This document shows, one piece after another, positions 17,280 through 25,222 of a stretch of 40,039 bases of DNA (its first letter is position 1; each line of letters starts with the position of its first letter). The DNA lies in NCBI GenBank assembly GCA_946403075.1, contig CAMIYN010000016.1, forward strand, positions 1 to 40,039, given 5' to 3'. A program made the translations under genes and the position numbers. The notes beneath the pieces were generated by a model. The model worked only from the letters and a program-made list of their open reading frames with translations. It had not been told where the DNA came from and did not search any database. This stretch comes from an uncultured Lachnospiraceae bacterium (lineage in GTDB: Bacteria > Bacillota > Clostridia > Lachnospirales > Lachnospiraceae).

Positions 17280-17972
17280 TTAATTAGTTACATTAAAAAT
17301 TATATCTTTACTTGAAAAAAATACATTCTCAAAACCAAATTCATCTCTTCCTATTAAATTCCCATTTTTATCTATATTAATGGCTAAAAATTTTTTACCT
17401 TTATAAAAGAAATCTTTATTTAAAATTCTATTCTTTTTTATATAAATATCAGGAATTTGAGAATCAAGTAAATTGTATATATTATCAACTATATTTCTTA
17501 TTAAAGTGTTTTCATCTATTTTTTTATCAAAAATATATCCAATTATATTTTCCATATCTTTTGATAAACTATTATTCTTATATAAATCAATTCCAATACC
17601 TATAATTATACAATTTTCATTTAATAATCTTTCACACAAAATTCCTACAACTTTTTTATTTTTATAATACAAATCATTTATCCATTTAATTTCTAATTCA
17701 ATATTGAAAGTGTTTTTTATTGCTAAATATACTGACACAGCAACTTTTGGAGTAATATTAAAAAAGTTTTTATTAAATATTGCTAAACTAAAATATACTC
17801 CATTTTCATCAGAAAAAAAATTTCTACCATTAGCTCCTCTACCATTAGTTTGTTTATTAGTAATTACTAAATAATCATCAATGATTTTTTTATCTTTAAT
17901 ATTTATTTTTAAATAATCATTAGTAGAATCAATTTCATTTAAAAATTTAATTTTAATATTATTAAAATTCAA
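17280..17972 (-). CDS. birA: Biotin--[acetyl-CoA-carboxylase] ligase
   Basis: Activates biotin as biotinyl-AMP and attaches it to the carrier lysine of acetyl-CoA carboxylase. The biotin-binding motif GRGANGR is at residues 44-50 and 'KWINDLYYKNKKVVGILCE' near residue 100. A short C-terminal SH3-like domain is present (GNLIGRDEFGFENVFF). The 230-residue length means no N-terminal helix-turn-helix, so this is a catalytic-only enzyme and not a repressor. The start is TTG at 17972 with GGAAG upstream; the stop codon of the MoeA-like gene is only three bases before it, so the two are cotranscribed. Confidence 0.9.
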   Translation of the reverse strand: MNFNNIKIKFLNEIDSTNDYLKINIKDKKIIDDYLVITNKQTNGRGANGRNFFSDENGVYFSLAIFNKNFFNITPKVAVSVYLAIKNTFNIELEIKWINDLYYKNKKVVGILCERLLNENCIIIGIGIDLYKNNSLSKDMENIIGYIFDKKIDENTLIRNIVDNIYNLLDSQIPDIYIKKNRILNKDFFYKGKKFLAINIDKNGNLIGRDEFGFENVFFSSKDIIFNVTN

Positions 17973-17975
17973 TTT

Positions 17976-18995
17976 TTAATATCTTCCAAAAGTGCAATTA
18001 GGATAATGACAAATTTTACACATTTGACATAGTCCACCATTTGCAAGATTCAATAAATCTTTTTTAGTAAATTTAATTTCTGCAAAAATTTGAGGCAATA
18101 ATACATCAAAAATTGTAGTAGGTAGTGAAATTGCAGCCCCAGGAACTCCCAATATTGAAATATTATCTTTATATGCAACCAAAGTCATATTGCCAGGTTG
18201 TGATGGAACCCCATGTGTTAGAATTTCTGCACCAATATTTTTAATAGCAGTAGGTGTTACATCATCAGGGTCAACGGACATTCCACCAGTTGCTATTATA
18301 AAATCTGCTCCTTTATTAATTCCTTCTATCATTGCATCTTCTATCATTTTTATATTATCATCACAAAAATTAATTCCGAGTATTTCAGCAGGATATTTTA
18401 AAAGTTTTGTTCTACACACTGGCTCAAATTTATCTTTTATCCTACCATTATAAATTTCTGAACCAGTAACTATAATCTGAACTTTTTTCTTTTTAAAAGG
18501 ATATACATTATATAATAATTTATTTTTGCATAGTGCTTCTGCTTTTAAAATATTTTCTTCTTTTGTGATTAAAGGAATAATTCTAATTGAAGCAAGTCTA
18601 TCTCCTTCACTTATATGATAGTGATTTGGAAGTGTAGAAATTGTAATATCTTCTACTTTATTTATTTGATTTAATAAATCTATATCAACTACAAATAAAC
18701 CATCAATATCAGATATTAATAATGTTTTCCCCTCACTTACATCAGTGTAATGAGCAAATTCAATTTTATTCATATTAGATAATCTTATTGCTGCATCTTC
18801 TTCATGGATTTCTTTTTTGTCAGAATCCCAAATATAAATATACTGTTTACCAATATTTAAAAGTTCATCTATATCTTTTTCTTCTATTATGTGTCCTCTT
18901 TTAAATTTTGCACCTTTAAAGCCTTCATACATTGCAGTTATGTCATGACAAATTCTCATTCCAATTGCATCTTTAATGTGAATTTTTTTTAACAT
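17976..18995 (-). CDS. MoeA-like molybdopterin-binding protein of selenium-dependent Mo hydroxylase systems
   Basis: The central MoCF-biosynthesis (MogA/MoeA) domain shows 'IIVTGSEIYNGRIKDKF' and 'FIIATGGMSVDPDDVTPTAI', then 'GVPSQPGNMTLVAY' and 'GVPGAAISLPTT', for binding molybdopterin. The N-terminal part is not a full MoeA domain set. A C-terminal cysteine cluster, Cys323, Cys326, Cys329 and Cys334 (CxxCxxC-x4-C with CHYPNC), suggests a metal centre. This architecture is found with selenium-dependent molybdenum hydroxylases, agreeing with yqeB at 8477-9292. AGGAG precedes the ATG. birA follows after three bases. Confidence 0.85.
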   Translation of the reverse strand: MLKKIHIKDAIGMRICHDITAMYEGFKGAKFKRGHIIEEKDIDELLNIGKQYIYIWDSDKKEIHEEDAAIRLSNMNKIEFAHYTDVSEGKTLLISDIDGLFVVDIDLLNQINKVEDITISTLPNHYHISEGDRLASIRIIPLITKEENILKAEALCKNKLLYNVYPFKKKKVQIIVTGSEIYNGRIKDKFEPVCRTKLLKYPAEILGINFCDDNIKMIEDAMIEGINKGADFIIATGGMSVDPDDVTPTAIKNIGAEILTHGVPSQPGNMTLVAYKDNISILGVPGAAISLPTTIFDVLLPQIFAEIKFTKKDLLNLANGGLCQMCKICHYPNCTFGRY

Positions 18996-19217
18996 AAAAT
19001 TTAACTCCTAAAATTTAAAAAGTATATGTTTATATAAATTATAATAAAATTTTTATACTCATAATATTAATATTTTTTTCAAAATCTTTAAAAATATTTC
19101 TAACTATGTAAAATCTATTAGTATATAGTATTTTTATTATATCAAATTTCATTAGAAAATTATATTTTTTATAGCTTTGGGAGAAAGTTTTTTGTCTAAT
19201 AATAGTTTTAATAGATA

Positions 19218-19687
19218 CTAATTAAGTAATGCAATATCTATATTTAAATAACCAGCAAAAGTCATCCATAAAATATATGGTAACAACAAATATGATGACA
19301 ATTTATTAATTTTTTTAGAATAATTTATTAATATCATTACTAAAATCCACAATATAACTAACCATATAAAAGCAAAATAATACATTTTAAGTTTAAAAAA
19401 TATTATTGACAAAAGAAATTAAATATTAATTGTATTGAATAAATTATAATCCATTTTATTTTAAGCTTACTCTCACTTTTGATAACCAAATAACTTGAAA
19501 TCCCCATCATAATATATAAGATACTCAATACAATAGGAAATAGAATCCCAGGTGGAGATAATGGGGGCTTTTTAATTATATTAAAAAGCATCATTGATTT
19601 TTTTGTTATTATAGAAGATGTAAACCCTACTACTAATGGAATAATAATAAATAGTATTATTTTAAAATAATTCTTAGTTTTTTTCAT
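19218..19687 (-). pseudogene. TspO/MBR-family membrane protein, frameshifted
   Basis: TspO proteins are five-helix membrane proteins that bind tetrapyrroles. The N-terminal part (94 codons, 19403-19687) has 'KKPPLSPPGILFPIVLSILYIMMGISSYLV', the family's first two helices. It ends early as 'FNFFCQ-stop'. The remainder continues in another frame (19218-19412) as 'SIIFFKLKMYYFAFIWLVILW' and ends 'LLLPYILWMTFAGYLNIDIALLN', the normal C-terminus. A single missing base in a TGG tryptophan codon at about 19408-19411 (TTTTGTCAATAATA where TTTTGGTCAATAATA is expected) explains the break. It is either a recent mutation or a sequencing error. Confidence 0.85.
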
Positions 19688-19966
19688 AATCTTTTTTGTA
19701 TAATATTTTATTATACTTTACCCTCCTAGTATAATATTGTTTATAAATTTATATTATTAATAATAATATATTTTATATATGATACTGTGGATTAGTATTT
19801 CTCTCCTTCCACTTTGATAGATTTAATTAGGCTCTAACTACTGTCTTTTTATAAGTTGTTAATAAGTTAGATACCACATGACAGTTTATATAGAACGAGG
19901 TTACATTTATAAAAAGTAATTGTGGATAAACCATAGTGTCAAATATTTAAAAGCGAGGTGCATTTT
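19688..19966. other. Intergenic region: dispersed repeat and left flank of the IS110 relic
   Basis: The part 19715-19757 is the second copy of the dispersed repeat described at 8314-8364. The rest, to 19966, is probably the left non-coding end of the IS110-type element. GCGAGG before the ATG at 19967 is its ribosome binding site. No other gene is visible. Confidence 0.55.
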
Positions 19967-20585
19967 ATGATTTATGTTGGAATCGATGTTTCTAAAGATA
20001 AACACGATTGTTATATAACTAAAATACGGCGAAGTTATCAAAAGTCCTTTTACAGTAGAAAATAATCTAAAAGGTTTTAATGAACTTTATAAGAAGATAA
20101 AAACTTCTACTAAAAAATTATCTTCTATAAAGGTAGGTCTTGAAGCTACTGGACACTATAGTTTTAATATCCAAAATTACTTACTTATTAAAAACTTAAA
20201 AGTATATGTTTTAAATCCACTTCATACCAATCAATTTAAAAAGGCACAAAGTTTAAAAAAACCAAAACTGATAAAATAGATTCAAAATTAATTACAAATA
20301 TGCTTATTCTAAATAACAATCTAAAACCTTATTCTATCGAATCAAGAAATTACGAAGATCTAAAATCTTTATCACGATATAGGTTCAACAAAGTAAAATA
20401 CAGAGCTAAACTTAAAACTTCTGTTGCAATACTCGTTAATATATTGTTTCCAGAAATTGAATCTCTCAACTCTCCATTTATCAAGCATTTTAGCACTTTT
20501 ATAAGAGTTTCATGGTGCATCTTATATATCAAATGCAAATCTCACCCATCTTTCTAATTTTCTTTATAAAGTATCAATGTTTTTA
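19967..20585 (+). pseudogene. IS110-family transposase, truncated and multiply frameshifted
   Basis: Translation across frames gives MIYVGIDVSKDKHDCYIT, then YGEVIKSPFTVENNLKGF, VGLEATGHYSFNIQNYL, VYVLNPLHTNQFKKAQ, TDKIDSKLI, and finally GASYISNANLTHLSNFL. These are the DEDD-domain landmarks of IS110-family transposases. At least three frame breaks are visible: an extra A in an A-run near 20021, a missing A in the run at 20254-20260, and another before the GASYIS segment near 20510. The C-terminal Transposase_20 domain is missing after about 20585, so the element is dead. Confidence 0.85.
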
Positions 20586-20673
20586 CTTGCTAACATTCCA
20601 TGAATATAGGCTCTGATAAACAGGAACTTTAAATGAATAGGCAAATAATTTCTCAATATTCCAATATTGTGGT

Positions 20674-20814
20674 CTAACTATTCCATATTTGATGACTCCT
20701 TATTAATAATATTACTGCTACAAGCAAAATAAAAAATACTATTGTAGCACCACCGACCACCACCCATCCCATTGGTGTTAATTCATTTAATTTACTATTA
20801 TAATTTCTTCTCAT
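20674..20814 (-). CDS. Possible 46-residue single-span membrane protein
   Basis: A small minus-strand frame encodes a basic N-terminus (MRRNYNSKLNELTP), a glycine-initiated hydrophobic span of about 24 residues (WVVVGGATIVFFILLVAVIL, roughly residues 17-37) and a short tail ending IRSHQIWNS. The clean membrane span with positive residues on the N-terminal side is suggestive of a real protein. However, there is no clear Shine-Dalgarno sequence and it lies in debris beside the IS110 relic. It matches no family I recognise. Confidence 0.3.
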   Translation of the reverse strand: MRRNYNSKLNELTPMGWVVVGGATIVFFILLVAVILLIRSHQIWNS

Positions 20815-20973
20815 AACACAAATATTAACAAATGTAATGTCCAATAATTGTCGAATCTGCAGATAAAATATCCTAATTTCTCGAACATCACAAAATTAGT
20901 CCAACTGGACTTACAATCTTTTAAATCATACTATATCAAAAAACAAATTCTTTATGATATAAAAATTTTATAT

Positions 20974-21594
20974 TTAATCTATACATCCATAACATAATCT
21001 TAAATTCAAATACCTATGAATGTTAAAACCATTTTTGTTGACACAATCTATATCATAATACTTTCCAACATATATCCTATCACCATTATGGTCAACATCA
21101 TTACACCATACAAAATCATTACACCACAATTTTTTATTCAAGGTAAGCCAAGCAACAAAAAAAGCATAAACACAATTTATTGCATTAGGAAAATTATATT
21201 TTCCAATTAACTTGTTTGGTAAAACAGCTCTACTATCATTATATACCTCTTTTTTTATTAAGAACCATTCATTTTTCATTGGAATATTGATAAAGTCTTC
21301 TTTATCATACCAATCTTGATTATAAAAGCATGGTTCATTAGCATCAGGGTTATATCCAAATATTTTTTTTATATTTTTTATTGTCACAAAAGAATCATCA
21401 ATAAATCTATCCAGTCCTAATATTAATAAATAATCATCTTTCTTTTTAATCAAAGTATCTATTGAATATTTAATAATAGGAATATCATTTGTTAATTTAA
21501 ATTTCATTTCATCAATAGTGTTCAATAATTCTATACCAATAAAATTATCTCGCATAATACTCTTAGCTAAATTATAATCAACTTTTTCAATCAT
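20974..21594 (-). CDS. Unrecognised protein at the end of the glycan locus
   Basis: I do not recognise this 206-residue protein. It has no signal peptide or membrane span, so it is probably cytoplasmic. The first 100 residues are mixed alpha/beta; the second half is rich in Trp, Tyr, Asn and Cys, with 'CFYNQDWYDKED', 'NAINCVYAFFVAWLTLNKKLW', 'NDFVWCNDVDHNGDRIYVGKYYD' and a C-terminal 'NGFNIHRYLNLRLCYGC'. The start overlaps the DUF218 gene by 8 bases, so it is the last gene of that operon. Its position suggests a role in sugar synthesis or transfer, which is inference only. Confidence 0.8.
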   Translation of the reverse strand: MIEKVDYNLAKSIMRDNFIGIELLNTIDEMKFKLTNDIPIIKYSIDTLIKKKDDYLLILGLDRFIDDSFVTIKNIKKIFGYNPDANEPCFYNQDWYDKEDFINIPMKNEWFLIKKEVYNDSRAVLPNKLIGKYNFPNAINCVYAFFVAWLTLNKKLWCNDFVWCNDVDHNGDRIYVGKYYDIDCVNKNGFNIHRYLNLRLCYGCID

Positions 21595-22180
21595 TTAATA
21601 ACGATTCCTTCCATTTTTGATATTCAATAACTTCATTAGCATTTGCTAAATGCCCCATTGCAGAATATTTTTCTATTCGATCAATTTCAGCCAATAATCT
21701 ATCAAATCTATTTCCATAACCTGTATCAACAAACCAATTAAGATTTCTAACTGGAGCATTATATAAAATTATTCCACTTTTTGTGTCAAGAACTTCACGC
21801 AAAAATGTTAAATATGCTCTATACTGATGTTCATGCGATGCAACAAGTACCAATTTTTTCCAATTATTTAATAATGACATTTTTATAACTTCTACTGCTT
21901 GTGATCTAGTATTTAATGATTTATCTTCATGTATTAAATCAGTTTCTGGCACACCTGCATTTATAATATATGGCTTAACTTCATCAAAAGGATAACTTCC
22001 ATAATCTTTATCAATGATATTTCCACTAAAAACAATTTTTGAAACTATATTTTTTTTATACAAATCAACAGCCTTTTGAAATCTAAACAAGCCATCACCT
22101 TCAAGTAGTATAGCAACATTCGATTTTGTTAAACAATCATTATCAACAATTGCCATTATTTTTTCTCTATCACTAATCAT
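21587..22180 (-). CDS. YdcF/ElyC/SanA-family (DUF218) protein
   Basis: DUF218 proteins are a Rossmann-like family linked to envelope metabolism; few have known reactions. Family text: 'VAILLEGDGLFRFQKAVDLY', 'SKIVFSGN', 'DKSLNTRSQAVEVIK' (the T-R-x-x-A motif) and 'KLVLVASHEHQYRAYLTF' (S-x-H-x-x-R). There is no signal peptide or membrane anchor, unlike E. coli SanA or ElyC, so this is a cytoplasmic form. An ATG at 22210 lies inside neuB; the start at 22180 has GGGAGGA ten bases upstream and gives 197 residues, directly after the neuB stop. The operon position implies a step in nonulosonate-type sugar metabolism. Confidence 0.85.
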   Translation of the reverse strand: MISDREKIMAIVDNDCLTKSNVAILLEGDGLFRFQKAVDLYKKNIVSKIVFSGNIIDKDYGSYPFDEVKPYIINAGVPETDLIHEDKSLNTRSQAVEVIKMSLLNNWKKLVLVASHEHQYRAYLTFLREVLDTKSGIILYNAPVRNLNWFVDTGYGNRFDRLLAEIDRIEKYSAMGHLANANEVIEYQKWKESLLND

Positions 22181-22181
22181 A

Positions 22182-23243
22182 TTACAAATCCTCCCAATAA
22201 ATCGGATCATTTGCTTTTATATTTTTATTAACTTTTTTGCCTATTACCAGATTTTTAAATTTTGGTGGTATGCCCAATGCCGGACGTAATACGTCAATAT
22301 CATCTGCAGATAAAACTTGTCCTTTTTTTAAATCATTTTTTGCATATAAACAACGACGTTGAACAAAAACTGTTTCACTTTCTTCTTCAACTACCTCTTT
22401 TCTAGTGCTGCCAATAGCTTTTTCAACCTCTCTAATTGAATCAACCATAAACCTAAACTCATTTGGTTCCATAGAATGTGGATGATCTGGGCCCTTATCT
22501 TTTTTATTTAAAGTAAAATGCTTTTCAATAACCCTTGCACCCAAAACTACAGACGCTAGTGCAACAACATGTCCTGGCGAATGATCTGAATAACCTGTAA
22601 TACAATCAAAAGCATTTTGATATGTTTCTAACACATTCACATTTGCACTCTCTATTTTAGATGGATAATTAGTAATACATTGCATTAAAACTAAATCTTT
22701 ATTTCCTGCATTTTCAATTGTTCTAACAGCTTCGTCTATTTCTGACATTGTCGCATCCCCTGTTGCTAGCATAATTGGAATATTTTTACGAGCAATATAG
22801 TCTAACATTTCAAGCCATGTGATTTCTCCTGAACCTATTTTTATAAACGGCAATTTCATATCACTACATAAATCAACCGCTTCTTTAAAGTATGGTGATG
22901 TCGAAAAATCTATACCTACTTTTTTACAATAATCTGCAATTTCTCTATGCCAGCTTATTGGAAACTCAACATCTTTAAATACTTCTGTTACTGTTCTTCC
23001 CCATGTTCCATGCACACCATGTAATGTCATTTTTGAAAATCCACCTTCTGATACAATTGTTTCTGCAGTAAAAGTTTGAAATTTAGCACAATCTGCACCT
23101 GCTTCTTTTGCAGCGTCTATCAATTTTTTTGCTTTTTTAATACTTCCATCAAAATTTCCACCTATCTCAGCTATAAAATATGTAGGAAATTCTTTTCCAA
23201 TAATTCTATTACCAATGTGAATTTTTTTGTTAAATTTAAACAC
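22182..23243 (-). CDS. NeuB/SpsE-family nonulosonic acid synthase
   Basis: Condenses phosphoenolpyruvate with a six-carbon N-acyl aminosugar to make a nine-carbon sialic-acid-like sugar. The TIM barrel shows 'FIAEIGGNFDGSIKKAKKLI', 'AKFQTF', 'KIGSGEITWLEMLDYIA', 'LATGDATMSEIDEAV', 'YSDHSPGH' and 'EKHFTLNKKDKGPDH'. A C-terminal SAF (antifreeze-like) domain starts near 'LYAKNDLKKGQVLSADDIDVL'. An ATG at 23258 is in frame, but it is part of the Shine-Dalgarno GGAGG (23256-23251); the GTG at 23243, eight bases later, is the better start (353 residues). The exact substrate (ManNAc-like or 2,4-diacetamido sugar) cannot be read from sequence. Confidence 0.92.
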   Translation of the reverse strand: MFKFNKKIHIGNRIIGKEFPTYFIAEIGGNFDGSIKKAKKLIDAAKEAGADCAKFQTFTAETIVSEGGFSKMTLHGVHGTWGRTVTEVFKDVEFPISWHREIADYCKKVGIDFSTSPYFKEAVDLCSDMKLPFIKIGSGEITWLEMLDYIARKNIPIMLATGDATMSEIDEAVRTIENAGNKDLVLMQCITNYPSKIESANVNVLETYQNAFDCITGYSDHSPGHVVALASVVLGARVIEKHFTLNKKDKGPDHPHSMEPNEFRFMVDSIREVEKAIGSTRKEVVEEESETVFVQRRCLYAKNDLKKGQVLSADDIDVLRPALGIPPKFKNLVIGKKVNKNIKANDPIYWEDL

Positions 23244-23265
23244 TATGTTTTCCTCCATTATAATT

Positions 23266-24450
23266 TTAAATGTTTTCCTTAAAATCATTTATTGTCTTTT
23301 TTAATATTTTTGCTTGCATTTCAGCCTCTTTTAAATCCCAATAATTTGTTTTTAACTGTATCATTCTTTTTTGTAAATATTCAGCATTAGGACAAAGGTA
23401 CTCATCAAACTTTTGCCAAACTCCATTCATTGGCTGAAGAATACTTTGATAAGCAGGTTCATTATAAGAAAGCTTCCATGCTGCATAATAATCATTTCCT
23501 CCATTTTGTTTAAATAATTTTCTAAACTTGAACCAATCATTTTCAGGATTATCCGTGTTTAAAACAAGGCAATATGTCCAATATGAATGTTTATATCCTT
23601 GTGGCTCAAGTTGTTTCTTTACTACTGATTGATTATCAAGCACCTTATCAAACATTTTAGCAACTTCTAAACGATTTTCTACCAGTTCTTCTGCTCTCTC
23701 CAATTGTCCAAAAGCACAAGCTGCTTGCAATTCAGACATTCGATAATTATAACCAAAAGAAATATGTCTACTATAATTAGGATTTTGAATATCTTCACGT
23801 GTAATCTTACCTTTTTTAGCATCAACACCTGCATAGCCTAAGCAATTTAACCTGCGTGCCTTATTCGCAAGATCTTTATTATTCGTTATAAGCATTCCAC
23901 CTTCACCAGAAGTCAAATGTTTACTTGCTTGAAAACTAAAACTTGAAAAATCTCCAAATTCTCCTACTAATTTACCTTTATATTCACCTAAAAAGCACTC
24001 TGCATTATCTTCAATTAAATATATGTTATTTTTTTTACATATACTCAAAATTTTATCATAATCTGGAGCTAATCCATACAATGATACTGTAATTATTGCT
24101 TTTGTTTTATTTGTAATACATTTTTCAATGCTTTCAGCAGAAATTTCAAATGTTTCAATATCACTATCAGCAAAAACTGGGATAGCACCACATAATACTA
24201 CTGGTATTGAAGTCGATGACATAGTTAATGCTGGTACTATTACCTCATCACCCTCTTTTATACCACATGCCATCAATGCAACATGCAAAGTTGCTGTTCC
24301 ATTGCAATGTCCAATTGCAAACTTTGAATGAAATTTTTGAGAAAATAATGTTTCTAGCTTATTATTAAAAAACGAATTCTTCGATGTAGAAAATTCATTA
24401 TTCAGAGCTTCCATAACATATTTCTTTTCTAATTCTGATATTCTATTCAT
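23266..24450 (-). CDS. DegT/DnrJ/EryC1 (SpsC-like) PLP aminotransferase
   Basis: PLP enzyme that aminates a keto group on a nucleotide-bound or free sugar. The 394 residues show 'AIGHCNGTATLHVALMACGIKEGDEVIVPALTM', 'LIEDNAECFLGEYKGK', the PLP lysine in 'SFSFQASKHLTSGEGGMLIT' and 'GYNYRMSELQAACAFGQLERAE'. In Bacillus sps operons an aminotransferase of this family precedes the NeuB-type spsE, the same neighbourhood as here. The gene lies between the cytidylyltransferase and neuB genes. No UDP-GlcNAc dehydratase for making a 4-keto substrate is in the window. Confidence 0.9.
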   Translation of the reverse strand: MNRISELEKKYVMEALNNEFSTSKNSFFNNKLETLFSQKFHSKFAIGHCNGTATLHVALMACGIKEGDEVIVPALTMSSTSIPVVLCGAIPVFADSDIETFEISAESIEKCITNKTKAIITVSLYGLAPDYDKILSICKKNNIYLIEDNAECFLGEYKGKLVGEFGDFSSFSFQASKHLTSGEGGMLITNNKDLANKARRLNCLGYAGVDAKKGKITREDIQNPNYSRHISFGYNYRMSELQAACAFGQLERAEELVENRLEVAKMFDKVLDNQSVVKKQLEPQGYKHSYWTYCLVLNTDNPENDWFKFRKLFKQNGGNDYYAAWKLSYNEPAYQSILQPMNGVWQKFDEYLCPNAEYLQKRMIQLKTNYWDLKEAEMQAKILKKTINDFKENI

Positions 24451-24465
24451 ACAAATAATTCCTTT

Positions 24466-25203
24466 CTATTTATTATACATAACACTTCTTTTTACTTTTG
24501 AATTAATTAATACTATCTCTGGATTATTATTCAATATATCCAGTATTTCATCCATAAGCAATATGCCATGATTATCCTTATTCCGTTTCAAATATATCAT
24601 TTTAACCATTTCATAATCTTCAAAAGTGTCAATTGTCCAACGATAATTAGATAAATTTAATTTAGATGAAACATTATAAGTTTTGAACATTGATAAATTA
24701 TGATACACATATTGAGTAACATGTTCACGTTCAAAACTATCTTTTACTTTTTCTTCCATTAACTTTAGCACATCAAATGTAAAGGCTTCACAATCTAATC
24801 CTTCAGGAAAAGATGGTGGGCAATTGTTTGTGACTAAATCATAATTACCATCAACTAATTTTCTTACTACTTTATCAATTAACATAGGTTCCTTAAAAGG
24901 ATCGTCTGCTGTAATTCTCACAATAACATCAGCAGGAAACATAATTGATGTAGAATAATATCTATTTAATACATCTTCTTCACTTCCGCGATAACATTTT
25001 ATATTCTTACAATTACACCATGCTTCTATTTCATCATCACTATTATTCAGTGTTGTTGCAATAATAATATTATCTAATGTTTTTGCATAAGTTAATCTAT
25101 CAACAATATGCCATAGCAATGGTTTTCCATCTATTTCATAAAATACCTTGTTAGGCAATCGTGTTGAACAACAACGTGCTTGAATTATCGCATTTACAAC
25201 CAT
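24466..25203 (-). CDS. SpsF-type acylneuraminate cytidylyltransferase homologue
   Basis: Nucleotidyltransferase that should activate the nine-carbon sugar with CTP. The N-terminal 'AIIQARCCSTRLPNKVFYEIDGKPLLWHIVDRL' is the sugar-nucleotide binding motif of the SpsF group, followed by 'IIIATTLNNSDDEIEAWC', 'RGSEEDVLNRYY', and 'VRITADDPFKEP' with the metal aspartates. 245 residues. SpsF proteins are distant from the NeuA proteins that use true sialic acid, so the sugar made here may not be N-acetylneuraminate. The gene is adjacent to the aminotransferase and NeuB-type synthase. Confidence 0.88.
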   Translation of the reverse strand: MVVNAIIQARCCSTRLPNKVFYEIDGKPLLWHIVDRLTYAKTLDNIIIATTLNNSDDEIEAWCNCKNIKCYRGSEEDVLNRYYSTSIMFPADVIVRITADDPFKEPMLIDKVVRKLVDGNYDLVTNNCPPSFPEGLDCEAFTFDVLKLMEEKVKDSFEREHVTQYVYHNLSMFKTYNVSSKLNLSNYRWTIDTFEDYEMVKMIYLKRNKDNHGILLMDEILDILNNNPEIVLINSKVKRSVMYNK

Positions 25204-25222
25204 AATACCCTTACTACATTAT

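Noticed and set aside
20350..20538. Minus-strand open frame across the IS110 relic
   Set aside because: The plus strand encodes recognisable transposase text; the antisense frame has no support.
20898..20911. Hairpin agtcc-aact-ggact as terminator
   Set aside because: The stem is only five pairs, and no T-run follows directly on either strand.
23243..23288. Longer start for neuB at 23288 or 23258
   Set aside because: The ATG at 23258 overlaps the GGAGG ribosome binding site, which is correctly spaced for the GTG at 23243; the start at 23288 lies inside the aminotransferase gene.
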